A stretch of 64,000 bases of DNA from Cellulosimicrobium protaetiae (GTDB lineage: Bacteria; Actinomycetota; Actinomycetes; Actinomycetales; Cellulomonadaceae). Of the stretch, positions 24,718 through 33,594 are shown piece by piece. Position 1 is the stretch's first letter. Each line of letters starts with the position of its first letter. The position numbers were made by a program, and so were the translations under genes. The notes under the pieces were generated by a model, which searched no databases, had not been told where the DNA came from, and worked only from the letters and a program-made list of their open reading frames with translations. The stretch covers positions 186,001-250,000 of the forward strand of contig NZ_CP052757.1 in the NCBI RefSeq assembly GCF_009708005.2. Direction: 5' to 3'.

Positions 24718-26537
24718 GAGGCCTCCTCCCGGGGTGCCGTGGGTTCGGCCGTCGGCGCGGCAGGAGCGGCCTCTGCCGGGGCGGCGCCCACCCCGCGCAG
24801 GAACCGGCCGATCACGGGGATCTCGGTGACGCCCTCCGCGCCGGCCATGACGAGCGCCTGCACGGCCGCCTGCTCCGCCGAGTCGAGGACGACGTACCGC
24901 CGCGTCCAGCCGGGGTCGAACTTGTCGTTGAACGTCGCGAGCGTCTCCACCTGCGTCCCCTCGGAGAACTTCTTGACCACCGGTCGCACGAGCTGGTCGA
25001 GCCGCGAGTCGCGCTCGCCCTCCATGAGCTCGCGCAGGACGGCGAAGTTCAGGCCCAGCCCGCGCTCCCCCCGCGCGACGAGCTCCGCGATCGTCGCGAC
25101 GATCGTCGCGTCCACGAGGCCGTTCGGCAGGTCGGGTACGTCGAGGCGGCGGCGCATGACGTCGAGCGACCAGCCGCCGATGTCGCTCGCGGGCACCCAC
25201 TGGCAGAACGCGTCGACGCGGCCCTCTGCGGACCGCGTCACGGAGAGCATGAGGCCCGTGTCGTGGGGGTCGAACAGGCGCGAGAGCGTCATGGAGAACC
25301 CGCGCTCGTCCTCGCCCCGCCGGGACTCGTCGCTCATCGCGGCGATCTCGGCGCGCAGTGCGGGGTCGAGGGTCGTCGGGTCGTGGAAGGTCGTCGTGTA
25401 CCCGGCGCGCGCGACGCGGTTCACGGCCTGCCGCAGCGACTTGTGGGCCTTCCCCTCGAGAGAGAACGACGGGCAGTCGACGGTCGCCTCGTCACCGAGG
25501 TAGGCGGGCAGCAGGCCCGAGGCCTCGTAGACCGGCAGCCACGGCTCGCCCGCGGCGACGACCGCGACCTTCCAGCCGTTGCGTCCCACGTGGTCGAGGA
25601 ACTCCGCCCAGACGAGCTCGCGCTCGTCGGCCGGGCACACCGGGTCGGGCGACACGAGGCACACCCCGTTGCGCACCGAGTGGGCGACGACGCCGTGGCC
25701 GACGAAGAACCAGTCCTTGTCGTCGCGCAGCGCGAAGTAGTCGAGCGTGCCGCCCCCGTGCGCGGCGACGACGGCGCGCGCCCGCTCCCGCTCGGCGAGG
25801 TGCTCGGCGGGGGTCGCAGGGCGGGGCGACCGTGGCGAGAGCAGCCACCACAGCACGAGGACCACGAGCAGGAGGTTGAGCACGGTCGCGACCGCGGCGA
25901 GCACCCGCGCGGTGCTCTCCAGCTCGGCGTCGCCCGCGTCGCGTGCCGCGAGCACGACGGCGACGCCCACCACGACGAGCACGAGCGCCACGCCCGCCGC
26001 GACGAGGAGCAGCACGGCACGCCGCACCGCGCGCCGGTTGGGCAGCACGGGGAACGCGCGCCACTGCGTGAGCAGCCAGACGACGGCGGCCAGCACGACG
26101 ACGGCCGGCACCGCGTGGCGGTGGTGCAGGAGGTGGGCGACCGCCGTGATCCCCAGGACCACGCAGGTCACGAGCCACGCCAGCCGGTGCCCGTTGCGCA
26201 GCCCGCGCGCCGTGAGGAAGAGGACGACCGCGGCGAGGAGGATGCTCGACGTGTGGCTCCCCGCCTCGACGCCCGGGACCACGTCCTGGTAGAGCGTCAG
26301 CCGCGTCCACAGTCCGCGGGCCACGACCCCGACGAGGGAGAGGACGGCCAGGGCCACGACCACGGTCGAGGCGGCCCGCCGCACCCGGACGCGGTGCCGC
26401 TGGGCGGCGAGCGGGGAGTGCCGTCCCGTCGCGACGAGCTCGTTCGACGCGGCCCGGGACGCGCCGGACGACGCGCTCGGGGACTGGCTCTCCGGCGCGC
26501 TCTCCGGCGCAGCCGGTCGGGGGGTCTCGTCGGGCAC
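24714..26537 (-). CDS. MprF-like phosphatidylglycerol lysyltransferase-domain protein
   Basis: Encodes 607 residues: a disordered Ser/Pro-rich N-terminus, six or so membrane helices (about residues 55-240) and a cytosolic DUF2156 GNAT-like lipid aminoacyltransferase domain (about 260-560). Signature parts are TLDYFALRDDKDWFF and RRGEDERGFSM, which closely parallel segments of the LysX lipid domain at 6491-9811. There is no tRNA synthetase module, so an aminoacyl-tRNA made elsewhere would be the donor. Together with lysX this gives the strain two enzymes of the type. The substrate amino acid cannot be read from sequence. The next gene overlaps its stop codon. Confidence 0.87.
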   Translation of the reverse strand: MPDETPRPAAPESAPESQSPSASSGASRAASNELVATGRHSPLAAQRHRVRVRRAASTVVVALAVLSLVGVVARGLWTRLTLYQDVVPGVEAGSHTSSILLAAVVLFLTARGLRNGHRLAWLVTCVVLGITAVAHLLHHRHAVPAVVVLAAVVWLLTQWRAFPVLPNRRAVRRAVLLLVAAGVALVLVVVGVAVVLAARDAGDAELESTARVLAAVATVLNLLLVVLVLWWLLSPRSPRPATPAEHLAERERARAVVAAHGGGTLDYFALRDDKDWFFVGHGVVAHSVRNGVCLVSPDPVCPADERELVWAEFLDHVGRNGWKVAVVAAGEPWLPVYEASGLLPAYLGDEATVDCPSFSLEGKAHKSLRQAVNRVARAGYTTTFHDPTTLDPALRAEIAAMSDESRRGEDERGFSMTLSRLFDPHDTGLMLSVTRSAEGRVDAFCQWVPASDIGGWSLDVMRRRLDVPDLPNGLVDATIVATIAELVARGERGLGLNFAVLRELMEGERDSRLDQLVRPVVKKFSEGTQVETLATFNDKFDPGWTRRYVVLDSAEQAAVQALVMAGAEGVTEIPVIGRFLRGVGAAPAEAAPAAPTAEPTAPREEAS

Positions 26538-26600
26538 GCTCCGATCATCCGCCAGGCCCGCCCCGGCCGCGCGGGCGGACGACCTCGGACGTCGCGGCGA

Positions 26601-26620
26601 CCCGAGCGTCGAGGCTCGGG
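26601..26620 (-). terminator. Hairpin after dedA
   Basis: Seven-base perfect arms (26601-26607, 26614-26620) with a 6-nt loop, 48 nt past the DedA stop codon and before the MprF-like gene. Confidence 0.45.
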
Positions 26621-26626
26621 GGCGCC

Positions 26627-26677
26627 GGGACCGTCAGGCGTCGCGGAACATCAGGCGTCGAGGAGCGTCAGGCGTCG
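26627..26677 (-). repeat. Three 17-bp tandem repeats spanning the DedA stop codon
   Basis: The decamer TCAGGCGTCG recurs at exact 17-nt spacing (26634, 26651, 26668). Read on the coding strand each copy contains CGACGCCTGA; the first copy supplies the DedA stop and the next two repeat it in the 3' UTR. Confidence 0.75.
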
Positions 26678-27402
26678 TCGCGGGCCTGCGACGACGACGA
26701 ACCGCGGCGCGCGTGGGCGGGGCGCTCGTGGTCGTTCACCCATCGCCAGACGCGCGTCACGACGAACCACACGACCGCGGCGGCGACGACGGCGATGACG
26801 ATCTTCTGGAGCACGCCCGCGTACTCCTCGACCACGTGCCACTGCTCGCCGAGCGCGTACCCGGCGTACACGAAGATCGTGTTCCAGACCGCGCTCCCCG
26901 CAGTCGTCAGCCCGGCGAACTTCCACAGCGGCATGCGCTCGACGCCCGCGGGGATCGAGATGAGGCTGCGGAAGATCGGGATGAAGCGGCCGAAGAACAC
27001 GGTCGCGCCGCCGTGCTTGAGGAAGAACTGCTCCGTGCGGTCCACGTCCTCGACCTTGACGAGCGGCAGGCGCTCCGCGATCCAGCGCGTGCGCTCGCGC
27101 CCGACGATCGCCCCCACGGCGTAGAGCGCGAGCGCCCCGACGACCGACCCGGCCGTCGTCCACAGGATGGCCTCGACGAGCCCGAAGCTCCCCTGGCTCG
27201 CGGTGAAGCCCGCGAGCGGCAGGATGATCTCGCTGGGCAGCGGCGGGAACAGGTTCTCGAGCGCGATCGCGATGGCGGCGCCGACCGGGCCGAGCGTCTC
27301 CATGAGGCCGACGGCCCACCCGGCGACGCCGTCGAGCGCCGGCTCCGCCGTCGACGCGGTGGGCAGGGCGGCCGAGAGGGCGGCGGAGAGTTCGGTGGGC
27401 AC
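26668..27402 (-). CDS. DedA-family membrane protein
   Basis: Encodes 244 residues with five or six membrane segments. DedA signatures are ENLFPPLPSEIILPLAGF (re-entrant loop, about residues 48-65), the GR-RFIPIFRSLISIPAG arginine-containing segment (about 145-160) and a Gly-rich stretch before the last helix. DedA proteins are thought to move undecaprenyl phosphate or phospholipid head groups across the membrane in exchange for protons, supporting envelope integrity. This fits its position upstream of the MprF-like gene. The start has no strong competitor; the stop lies inside a short tandem repeat. Confidence 0.92.
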   Translation of the reverse strand: MPTELSAALSAALPTASTAEPALDGVAGWAVGLMETLGPVGAAIAIALENLFPPLPSEIILPLAGFTASQGSFGLVEAILWTTAGSVVGALALYAVGAIVGRERTRWIAERLPLVKVEDVDRTEQFFLKHGGATVFFGRFIPIFRSLISIPAGVERMPLWKFAGLTTAGSAVWNTIFVYAGYALGEQWHVVEEYAGVLQKIVIAVVAAAVVWFVVTRVWRWVNDHERPAHARRGSSSSQARDDA

Positions 27403-27450
27403 GGCTCACGAGCCTAGGCGAGCGACCGGGCGAACGAGGGCCGATGAGTT

Positions 27451-27471
27451 CGAGACCGTGTGGAGGTCTCG
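27451..27471 (-). terminator. Hairpin between the serine hydrolase and DedA genes
   Basis: Seven-base perfect arms with a 7-nt loop, 19 nt past the serine hydrolase stop codon. Confidence 0.4.
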
Positions 27472-27490
27472 TGGGGAGCGTCGCGTGACC

Positions 27491-28654
27491 TCAGCCCAGG
27501 ACGAGCGCGTCGATGCGGCGCACGGTCTCCCACGCGTCCGACTCGGCGTTGCAGACGACGGCGACCGTCACCCCGGGTGCCGCGGCGGGAGGGAGACCGG
27601 CAGGGACCGGCGCGCCCGCTTCGGGGTAGTGGCGCAGCATCGCGCTCGACCCGGTGTTGATGCCCTCCTTGTACGCGGAGCGGACGGAGCCATCGGCACG
27701 CAGCTCGAACTCGACGCCGAACCCGTAGTGCACGCTCGCGGCGCGCTCCACGCCCTCGGCGTCCTTGTCGTCCGTCTCGTCCGTGTCCCCGTCGTCGTGC
27801 TTGACCTGCGGAGTGAGGAACGCGCGCGTGAGATCGGGCGGCAGGAGGTCGCCGCCGCGGACCGCCGCCCAGAACCGGGTGAGGTCGGCCGCCGTGACGT
27901 GCGCGCCGCCGTCGGGCGAGCCGACGGGCGGGTAGGAGTAGATGTTCTGCCGCCACCCGGTGATGCGGCCGTCGCTCCGCGGGCCGTCGAAGACGGGCTC
28001 CCAGCCCTCGGCGACGTCGGGCTCGGCCTCGTCCATGCGGAAGAACCCGGAGCGGTCCATGCCCGCCCGCGCGAACACGTGCTCGCGGACGTGGTCGCGG
28101 TAGGTGGTCCCGGTGACGGCCTCCAGAGCGAGGCCGGCGAGCACGAACCCCACGTTGCAGTACCGGCACCCCTCGCCGGGCGCGAAGTTCGGCTCCTTGT
28201 GGACGAATCCGGGAAGGAAGTCCTCCGTGCGCGTCACGGAGTAGTTCGGACGCTCGACCCAGAGCGCCTCGTACGACTCGCCCGCCTCCTCGTCCGCGTC
28301 GTCCGCGATGCCGGACGTGTGCGTGAGCAGGTGGCGGATCGTCACCTCGCGCGGGATCGTCGTGCCGACGAGGTCGACGTGGTCGTGGACGCGGTCGTCG
28401 AGCCCGAGCCGCCCCTCCCCGACCTGCTGGAGCACCGCGACGGCGGTGAACAGCTTGGTCACGGACGCGACGTCGAACCGCGTGCTCGTCCGGACCGGGA
28501 CGCCCCAGCGTCGCGACGCGATCCCGTACGCGCGCTCGAAGAGCGCCTCGCCGTGCCGTTCGAGGCGCACGACCCCGGAGAACGCGTCGGCGTCGGCCGC
28601 CGCGCGCAGGTGGGTGTCGAGAGTGGTGAGTGCGGCGTCGTCGAGCGTGGTCAT
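27491..28654 (-). CDS. Serine hydrolase (class C beta-lactamase/DD-peptidase fold)
   Basis: Encodes 387 residues. The SVTK tetrad (Ser64, Lys67) follows TRFDVA, the HLLTHTSGI helix is present, and RYCN supplies the tyrosine of the second motif near residue 166. A KTG-type third motif is replaced by a segment around KEGINTGS. There is no signal peptide, so it is probably cytoplasmic and acts as an esterase or D-amino-acid peptidase rather than a beta-lactamase. Its 5' end is divergent from the LLM oxidoreductase gene, about 100 nt away. Confidence 0.87.
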   Translation of the reverse strand: MTTLDDAALTTLDTHLRAAADADAFSGVVRLERHGEALFERAYGIASRRWGVPVRTSTRFDVASVTKLFTAVAVLQQVGEGRLGLDDRVHDHVDLVGTTIPREVTIRHLLTHTSGIADDADEEAGESYEALWVERPNYSVTRTEDFLPGFVHKEPNFAPGEGCRYCNVGFVLAGLALEAVTGTTYRDHVREHVFARAGMDRSGFFRMDEAEPDVAEGWEPVFDGPRSDGRITGWRQNIYSYPPVGSPDGGAHVTAADLTRFWAAVRGGDLLPPDLTRAFLTPQVKHDDGDTDETDDKDAEGVERAASVHYGFGVEFELRADGSVRSAYKEGINTGSSAMLRHYPEAGAPVPAGLPPAAAPGVTVAVVCNAESDAWETVRRIDALVLG

Positions 28655-28753
28655 GCCTCGACGGTAGGCGCGGCGCCCTGGCCGCGGCCAGGTCTTTGCC
28701 GCATCCGCCGGGAGACCTCTCGGGAGGGAGCGCTGTCAGAGTACGGTCGCGGC

Positions 28754-29788
28754 ATGGCGACCTCCACGACGACCCCTGCCCTGGGCGTGATCCTGCCGCG
28801 CGAGCTGCCCGCCGACCGGATCGTGCCGTTCGCGCGGCGCGCCGAGGAGGTGGGCCTGGACGAGGTGTGGGTCGTCGAGGACCTCACGTTCCACGGCGGG
28901 ATCGCCCAGGCGGCGACGGTGCTCGCCGCGACCCGGCACCTCACGGTGGGCATCGGGATCCTCCCCGCGGCGACGCGCGCGCCGTCGACCGCCGCGATGG
29001 AGGCCGCGACCCTCGCCGCCCTGCACCCCGGCCGCCTGCACCTGGGGATCGGGCACGGCATGCCCGCGTGGATGCGGCAGATCGGCGTCTGGCCCGCGAG
29101 CCCGCTCGCGATGCTCGAGGAGACGACGTCGGCCGTGCGCGCCCTGCTGCACGGCGAGCGCGTGAGCGTCTCGGGCCGCTACGTCGCGGTCGACGACGTC
29201 GCGCTGCACGCCCCGCCCGCCTCGCCGCCGCCCGTGCTCGCCGGGGTGCGCGGCCCGCGCTCGCTCGAGATCTCCGGCCGGGTCGCGGACGGGACGATCC
29301 TCGACATGCCCGTGACCCCGGAGTACCTGGCCGTCGCGCGTGCCGCGATCGACGCGGGGCGCACGAGCGCGGGCGGCGCCGCTCCGCCGGAGCACCGCGT
29401 CGTCGCCTTCGCGGTGGGTGCCGTGCACGACGACGTCGCGACGGCCCGCGCGATCGTCCGCCCGTCCCTCGCCGTGCTGGGCGAGACGGACTGGTCGGCG
29501 CAGATCGACCCGCTGCCGTTCGCCGACGACCTCCGCGCCCTGCGCGACGCGAGCGACAGCCCCGAGGCCTTCGCCACCGCGATGCCGGACGCCTGGGTCG
29601 ACGCGCTCGCCGTCGTCGGGACGCCCGACACCTTCCGTGCCCGGCTCGCCGAGCTCGGCGCGGGCGGGGTGTCGAGCATCGTGCTCCTCGCGACGAGCCC
29701 GGACCCGGCCCGCCCGGACGACCCGTTCGCAGCGCTCGACGCGCTGCACGAGATCACCAGGTCTGCACCGAGACCGCGAACAGCGTGA
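28754..29788 (+). CDS. LLM-class (luciferase-like, probably F420-dependent) oxidoreductase
   Basis: Encodes 344 residues with the bacterial luciferase-like TIM barrel: LGVILPRELPADRIVPFARRAE at the start, EVWVVEDL, TVGIGILPAATRAP, HLGIGHGMPAWM and the late VGTPDTFRARL helix. Actinobacterial members of this subgroup usually use coenzyme F420, and the GHG segment is near the cofactor phosphate site; FMN use cannot be excluded. The substrate is unknown. Its last 35 nt overlap the end of the convergent membrane protein gene. Confidence 0.87.
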   Translation: MATSTTTPALGVILPRELPADRIVPFARRAEEVGLDEVWVVEDLTFHGGIAQAATVLAATRHLTVGIGILPAATRAPSTAAMEAATLAALHPGRLHLGIGHGMPAWMRQIGVWPASPLAMLEETTSAVRALLHGERVSVSGRYVAVDDVALHAPPASPPPVLAGVRGPRSLEISGRVADGTILDMPVTPEYLAVARAAIDAGRTSAGGAAPPEHRVVAFAVGAVHDDVATARAIVRPSLAVLGETDWSAQIDPLPFADDLRALRDASDSPEAFATAMPDAWVDALAVVGTPDTFRARLAELGAGGVSSIVLLATSPDPARPDDPFAALDALHEITRSAPRPRTA

Positions 29789-30740
29789 CCACGACCGTCA
29801 GGGCTCCGAAGCTGAGCAGGACGATCTTTCGGAGTCGGGCCTCGTCGAGACCTGTCGTCAGCCTTGGCAGCGACGTCGACGCGGACCGCAGCCGGCGCTC
29901 CGCCACCGACCAGACCGGCGACGTGTCGAGCAGGCCGCAGACCTCTGCGACGTCGGCGAGGACACTGCGCCAACGGCGGCCCGAGCCGGTCGACACGGGC
30001 CACCGTGCGTGCAGGAACACCGTGTCCCCCATGATCTCGACGCAGTACCGGCGGCTCAGCCGCGCGAACGCCTCGAGCGCCTGAGCCGTGAGCATCGACC
30101 GCACGACGTGCGCCGTCTCCTCGCGCGCGTACACCCGCAGAGCGCTGTCGGACCGCAGCTCGACCCGGTCCTCGGGACGCGGGTGGAACGCGACCCGCAT
30201 GCCCGGCACGCTCCTCGACGTCATGACGACGTGCGGGAGCCGGGCCGGCAGCCGGACGGCCACGTAGCCGGACTGGATGAGCGGCGCGCGACGGTGACCG
30301 ATCCTGTACCGCAGGTTGCCGATCTCGACCTGGTAGCCGTGGATCGTCCCCCGGACCACCATGAGACGCTGCTGATCGGTGCCCACCCGGAAGCTGCTCC
30401 CGGTGTAGCCCGGCGAGTCCTTGAGCGCGTCGAAGCCGCACCCGTTGTCCTCGGCGAACCGGCTGATCCGAGCCGCTGCCGACCTGCTGACCTGCAGGAG
30501 GTTCACGGCGCCCGTCGACGCAGCCACGACGCCCCCGAGCACCAGCATCGTGGTCAGCCTGGTCCACCCCTGCAGCCCGAAGGCCAGCAGCGCCGCACCG
30601 ACGAGTCCTGCGAGCACGCTGCCCACGACGACGACGACACCGGTGCGGCGCTCCCTGCGCAACGGAGCGGGCAGGGTCACCCGGGAGCCGGGACGACGCC
30701 CGGCCTCGAAGGCGCTGAGGTCGAGCTGCGCGGTGCTCAA
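29754..30740 (-). CDS. Hypothetical membrane protein
   Basis: Encodes 328 residues. Two helices near residues 35-77 form a hairpin, the central 200 residues are cytosolic and mixed alpha/beta (GYTGSSFRVGTDQQRLMVVRG, PGMRVAFHPRPEDRVELRSDS), and a final helix lies at about 305-325. The layout resembles small actinobacterial membrane proteins with a PH-like or SMODS-like cytosolic module, but no family is recognised with confidence. It overlaps the convergent LLM oxidoreductase gene tail to tail by 35 nt. Confidence 0.75.
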   Translation of the reverse strand: MSTAQLDLSAFEAGRRPGSRVTLPAPLRRERRTGVVVVVGSVLAGLVGAALLAFGLQGWTRLTTMLVLGGVVAASTGAVNLLQVSRSAAARISRFAEDNGCGFDALKDSPGYTGSSFRVGTDQQRLMVVRGTIHGYQVEIGNLRYRIGHRRAPLIQSGYVAVRLPARLPHVVMTSRSVPGMRVAFHPRPEDRVELRSDSALRVYAREETAHVVRSMLTAQALEAFARLSRRYCVEIMGDTVFLHARWPVSTGSGRRWRSVLADVAEVCGLLDTSPVWSVAERRLRSASTSLPRLTTGLDEARLRKIVLLSFGALTVVVTLFAVSVQTW

Positions 30741-30858
30741 CGGGCGGACCGGGCAGCGGACAGACTCACACGCGCACGATAGCGGAGGGCGCTGTCCCCG
30801 TCCGTCGGGGTCTTCGCCGACCGGTGGCCGGTGGGCGCACGACCGTCGTCGCGGCGGG

Positions 30859-32529
30859 TCAGTAGCGCCACGCGCGCATGTCGTCCTGGTAGGTGCGCTG
30901 CACGGTCGGGGACAGCAGGGTCGACGGCGGCAGGTCCTGCGGCGGGTTGTCGGCGGGCAGGTGCGTCGTCGCGGCGAGCGACGCGGCGTCGTGGAACCGC
31001 AGCCCCTCGGGGAGGGGCGTGCGCGCGAAGAGCCCGGGGACGTCGTCGGGCCTCTGGGCGCTCCCCGTGACCCCGCCGGGACCGCCCGGGAGCGAGAGCG
31101 CGAAGCCCCACTCGCCGAACGACGGCACGTTGACCGTGAGCGGCACGACGGTGCGGTCGGGCGCCGCGGCGCGGACCGTGGAGGCGACCTGCCAGAACGC
31201 GTCCGGCGTGAAGTAGGTCGACGTCGCCTGCGTCGCGAACACGCCGCCCGGGCGCAGGTGCGCGGCGACCATGCCGTAGAACTCCTGCGAGTACAGCTTG
31301 GCCACGCGCTCGGTGGACGGGTCGACGAGGTCGACCAGCACGACGTCGAACGTCTGCGGGGTGTCCTCGACCCACCGGAACGCGTCGGCGTTGACGACGG
31401 TGACGCGCGGGTCGTCGAGCGCGTGCTCGTTGAGGTCGGTGAGGAGCCGGTTCTCGCGCGCGAGGTCGGTGACCGCCGGGTCGAGGTCGACGAGGGCGAC
31501 CTCCTGCACCGAGTCGTACCGCAGCACCTCGCGCGCGAGGAGCCCGTCGCCGCCCCCGAGGATCGCGACCGACGCGGGTGCCGCGACGGACGTCATCGCC
31601 GCGTGCGCGAGGGTCTCGTGGTACCGGGCCTCGTCGACGGAGGAGAACTGGAGCTGGTTGTCCAGGTAGAGGCGGGTGTCGCCGCGGTACTCGGTGACGA
31701 CGACCTGCTGGTAGGCGCTGCGCTCCTGCGCGACGACCGGGTCCTGGTACATCCCCGCGCTGATGCGCGTCTCCAGCCACGTCGAGGCCGCGAACCCGGT
31801 GACGAGCACGACGAGCGTCACGGCGGCGAGGGCGGTCCAGCGCGGCGGGTGGCCCATGCGCGCGAGCATGAACGCCGCGACGGCGACGTTCAGCACCGCG
31901 ACGGCGAACGCGGTGCGGACGAGGCCCAGGTACGGCAGCAGGAGGAACGGGAACAGCAGCGACGCCGCGAGCGCGCCGAAGTAGTCGAGCGCGAGCACCT
32001 TGGACAGCAGCGAGACGGAGCCCTCGCTCCCCCGCTCCTTGAGCACGGCCACGAGCAGCGGGATCTCGATGCCGATCGCCGTGCCGATCGCGAGCGACAG
32101 CAGGACGAACACGACCCACGCGAGCTCGGTCTGGGCGTACGCCCAGAACAGCGCGAGCACGGACGTGCCCCCCAGGAGCGAGAGCACGAGCTCGTTGCGC
32201 ACGAAGCTCATCCCCGCCGTGCGCTGGAGCCGGGGCGCGAGGAGGGAGCCGAGGCCCATGCCGAACAGGGTCAGCCCCGTCGCGACGGAGAACGCGACGA
32301 CGGAGTCGCCGAACAGGTACGACGCCGCCGTCCCGAGGATGAGCTCGTAGACCAGCCCGCCGACGGCGACGAGCAGCGCGGCGGCGAAGACGGTCGGGCG
32401 GTCCAGGCTCCGCGCGCGCCCGGCGGGGGTCGCCACGTCCGGGGCCCGGTCAGCCCCGGGCACGGGACCGGACCCGGGACCGGACGGGGCGGGCGCGGTG
32501 TCCTGCCCTGTGTCCTGCTCGACGGACAT
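30859..32529 (-). CDS. Membrane-embedded aminopropyltransferase (spermidine synthase-like)
   Basis: Encodes 556 residues. Seven or more membrane helices occupy about residues 45-265; the C-terminal half is a spermidine/spermine synthase domain with AILGGGDGLLAREVLRY (SAM/dcSAM-binding loop), VALVDLDPAV, DAFRWVE and DVVLVDLVDPS. Soluble spermidine synthases lack the membrane part, so the product may be delivered to, or made at, the membrane. Substrate is decarboxylated SAM plus an amine, inferred from the family and from speD at the start of the same operon. It follows the DUF350 gene by 2 nt. Confidence 0.9.
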   Translation of the reverse strand: MSVEQDTGQDTAPAPSGPGSGPVPGADRAPDVATPAGRARSLDRPTVFAAALLVAVGGLVYELILGTAASYLFGDSVVAFSVATGLTLFGMGLGSLLAPRLQRTAGMSFVRNELVLSLLGGTSVLALFWAYAQTELAWVVFVLLSLAIGTAIGIEIPLLVAVLKERGSEGSVSLLSKVLALDYFGALAASLLFPFLLLPYLGLVRTAFAVAVLNVAVAAFMLARMGHPPRWTALAAVTLVVLVTGFAASTWLETRISAGMYQDPVVAQERSAYQQVVVTEYRGDTRLYLDNQLQFSSVDEARYHETLAHAAMTSVAAPASVAILGGGDGLLAREVLRYDSVQEVALVDLDPAVTDLARENRLLTDLNEHALDDPRVTVVNADAFRWVEDTPQTFDVVLVDLVDPSTERVAKLYSQEFYGMVAAHLRPGGVFATQATSTYFTPDAFWQVASTVRAAAPDRTVVPLTVNVPSFGEWGFALSLPGGPGGVTGSAQRPDDVPGLFARTPLPEGLRFHDAASLAATTHLPADNPPQDLPPSTLLSPTVQRTYQDDMRAWRY

Positions 32530-32531
32530 GC

Positions 32532-32762
32532 TCAGGAGGTGATGGTCCCCGCGATGATCAGGCCGATCGCGATGGCGAGGCCGGCGATCATCACGCCGAA
32601 CGCGGTGTTGTGCTCGTCGACGAGCTCGCGGTGAAGGTTCAGGCGGAACACCTTGTTCGCGACGACGAGCGTGAGCAGCAGCAGGACGATGCCGAGCGCG
32701 GAGTAGAGGATCGTCGAGAAGAAGGACCAGAGGAACGCGAGCGGGGCGGCGGTGGCGATCAC
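32532..32762 (-). CDS. DUF350 (YjfL-like) membrane protein
   Basis: Encodes 76 residues in two hydrophobic helices (about 6-30 and 50-74) joined by a short polar loop with NKVFRLNLHREL. This is a single DUF350 unit; most family members have two. DUF350 proteins occur in operons with AdoMet decarboxylase, aminopropyltransferase, ATP-grasp or PspA genes, but their activity is unknown. The GTG at 32762 is preferred over a longer frame because it starts directly at the first helix. It sits between the DUF4178 gene and the aminopropyltransferase gene in one transcript. Confidence 0.85.
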   Translation of the reverse strand: MIATAAPLAFLWSFFSTILYSALGIVLLLLTLVVANKVFRLNLHRELVDEHNTAFGVMIAGLAIAIGLIIAGTITS

Positions 32763-32841
32763 GGGGACTCCCGGGGTCAGGTGGTGGGACGGGCGGACGG
32801 GTGGCGGACGGTCGCACGCGCGCGGCCGACGGTCGGGCGGG

Positions 32842-33594
32842 TCACTTGCCGAGCCCTCCGCCACCGCCGCCGTACACGGAGCGGCGCACGCACGTGCCGC
32901 TCTGCTCGGTGGTGACCACCTCGCCGGAGGGCGCGACGGTCTCGACGGTGCGGGGCGTGCAGGACGAGTCGCCCGTGGCGGTGCGGGCGGAGCACGACGC
33001 GAAGAAGCCGACGAGCACGACGGCGGCGACCGCGAAGGCGACGAACCGCCCGCCGGGGAACGCGAGCGGGGCGAGGCGTCGCCCGAAGAGACGGCGCTGC
33101 TCCGCGGTGTCGAGCCGCCGACCGCGGTAGACGGCAGTCACGGGCCCGAGCGGGCCGGTGGTGCGTTCGACCGAGACGACCGTGCCGTGTGCGGAGAGGT
33201 CGGCGTACTCGACCTGCTGGCCGACCACGAACGGTTCGGCGAACTGTCCCTCGACGTGCTCCACGCGCCCCGTGCCGCGCTCGCGCACCGTCAGCGAGTA
33301 CTGCCGCCCGTCGAGGCGCAGGCCCAGGGTGCGCCCGGTCTGCAGGCTCGACATGTCGACGACGGGGGGCCACGCCTCGACCGGGTGGTAGAGCGTGACG
33401 TCGCGCGTGTCGTGGTCGTACTCGACCCACACGTCCGAGCCGTCGTGCGCGAGGAGCTGCCACTCCTCCCACGTGTACGTCGAACCGCCCTGGTTCGTCG
33501 ACAGGACCGCGACGGCGCGCGGCGTGGCCCGCTGCGGCGGTGCGCCGACGAGCTCCTCGCCGACGCGCATCGCGAGACGGGGGCGGGCGCTCAC
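32842..33594 (-). CDS. DUF4178-domain protein with C-terminal membrane helix
   Basis: Encodes 250 residues. The DUF4178 region (about 15-140) has recognisable QGGSTYTWEEWQLLAHDG and VGQQVEYADLSAHGTVVSVE strands. A membrane helix is at about 182-202, followed by a short extracytoplasmic tail with cysteines (ASCSAR, DSSCTPR, SGTCVRR) and a Gly-rich end. The GTG overlaps the speD stop codon (GTGA). DUF4178 is a regular partner of AdoMet decarboxylase and DUF350 genes; its role is not known. Confidence 0.87.
   Translation of the reverse strand: MSARPRLAMRVGEELVGAPPQRATPRAVAVLSTNQGGSTYTWEEWQLLAHDGSDVWVEYDHDTRDVTLYHPVEAWPPVVDMSSLQTGRTLGLRLDGRQYSLTVRERGTGRVEHVEGQFAEPFVVGQQVEYADLSAHGTVVSVERTTGPLGPVTAVYRGRRLDTAEQRRLFGRRLAPLAFPGGRFVAFAVAAVVLVGFFASCSARTATGDSSCTPRTVETVAPSGEVVTTEQSGTCVRRSVYGGGGGGLGK

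Noticed and set aside
27491-28654. Serine hydrolase as a secreted beta-lactamase
   Set aside because: There is no signal peptide and the KTG motif is not intact.
30859-32529. Aminopropyltransferase as an ordinary soluble SpeE
   Set aside because: The seven or more hydrophobic helices before the domain exclude a soluble enzyme.
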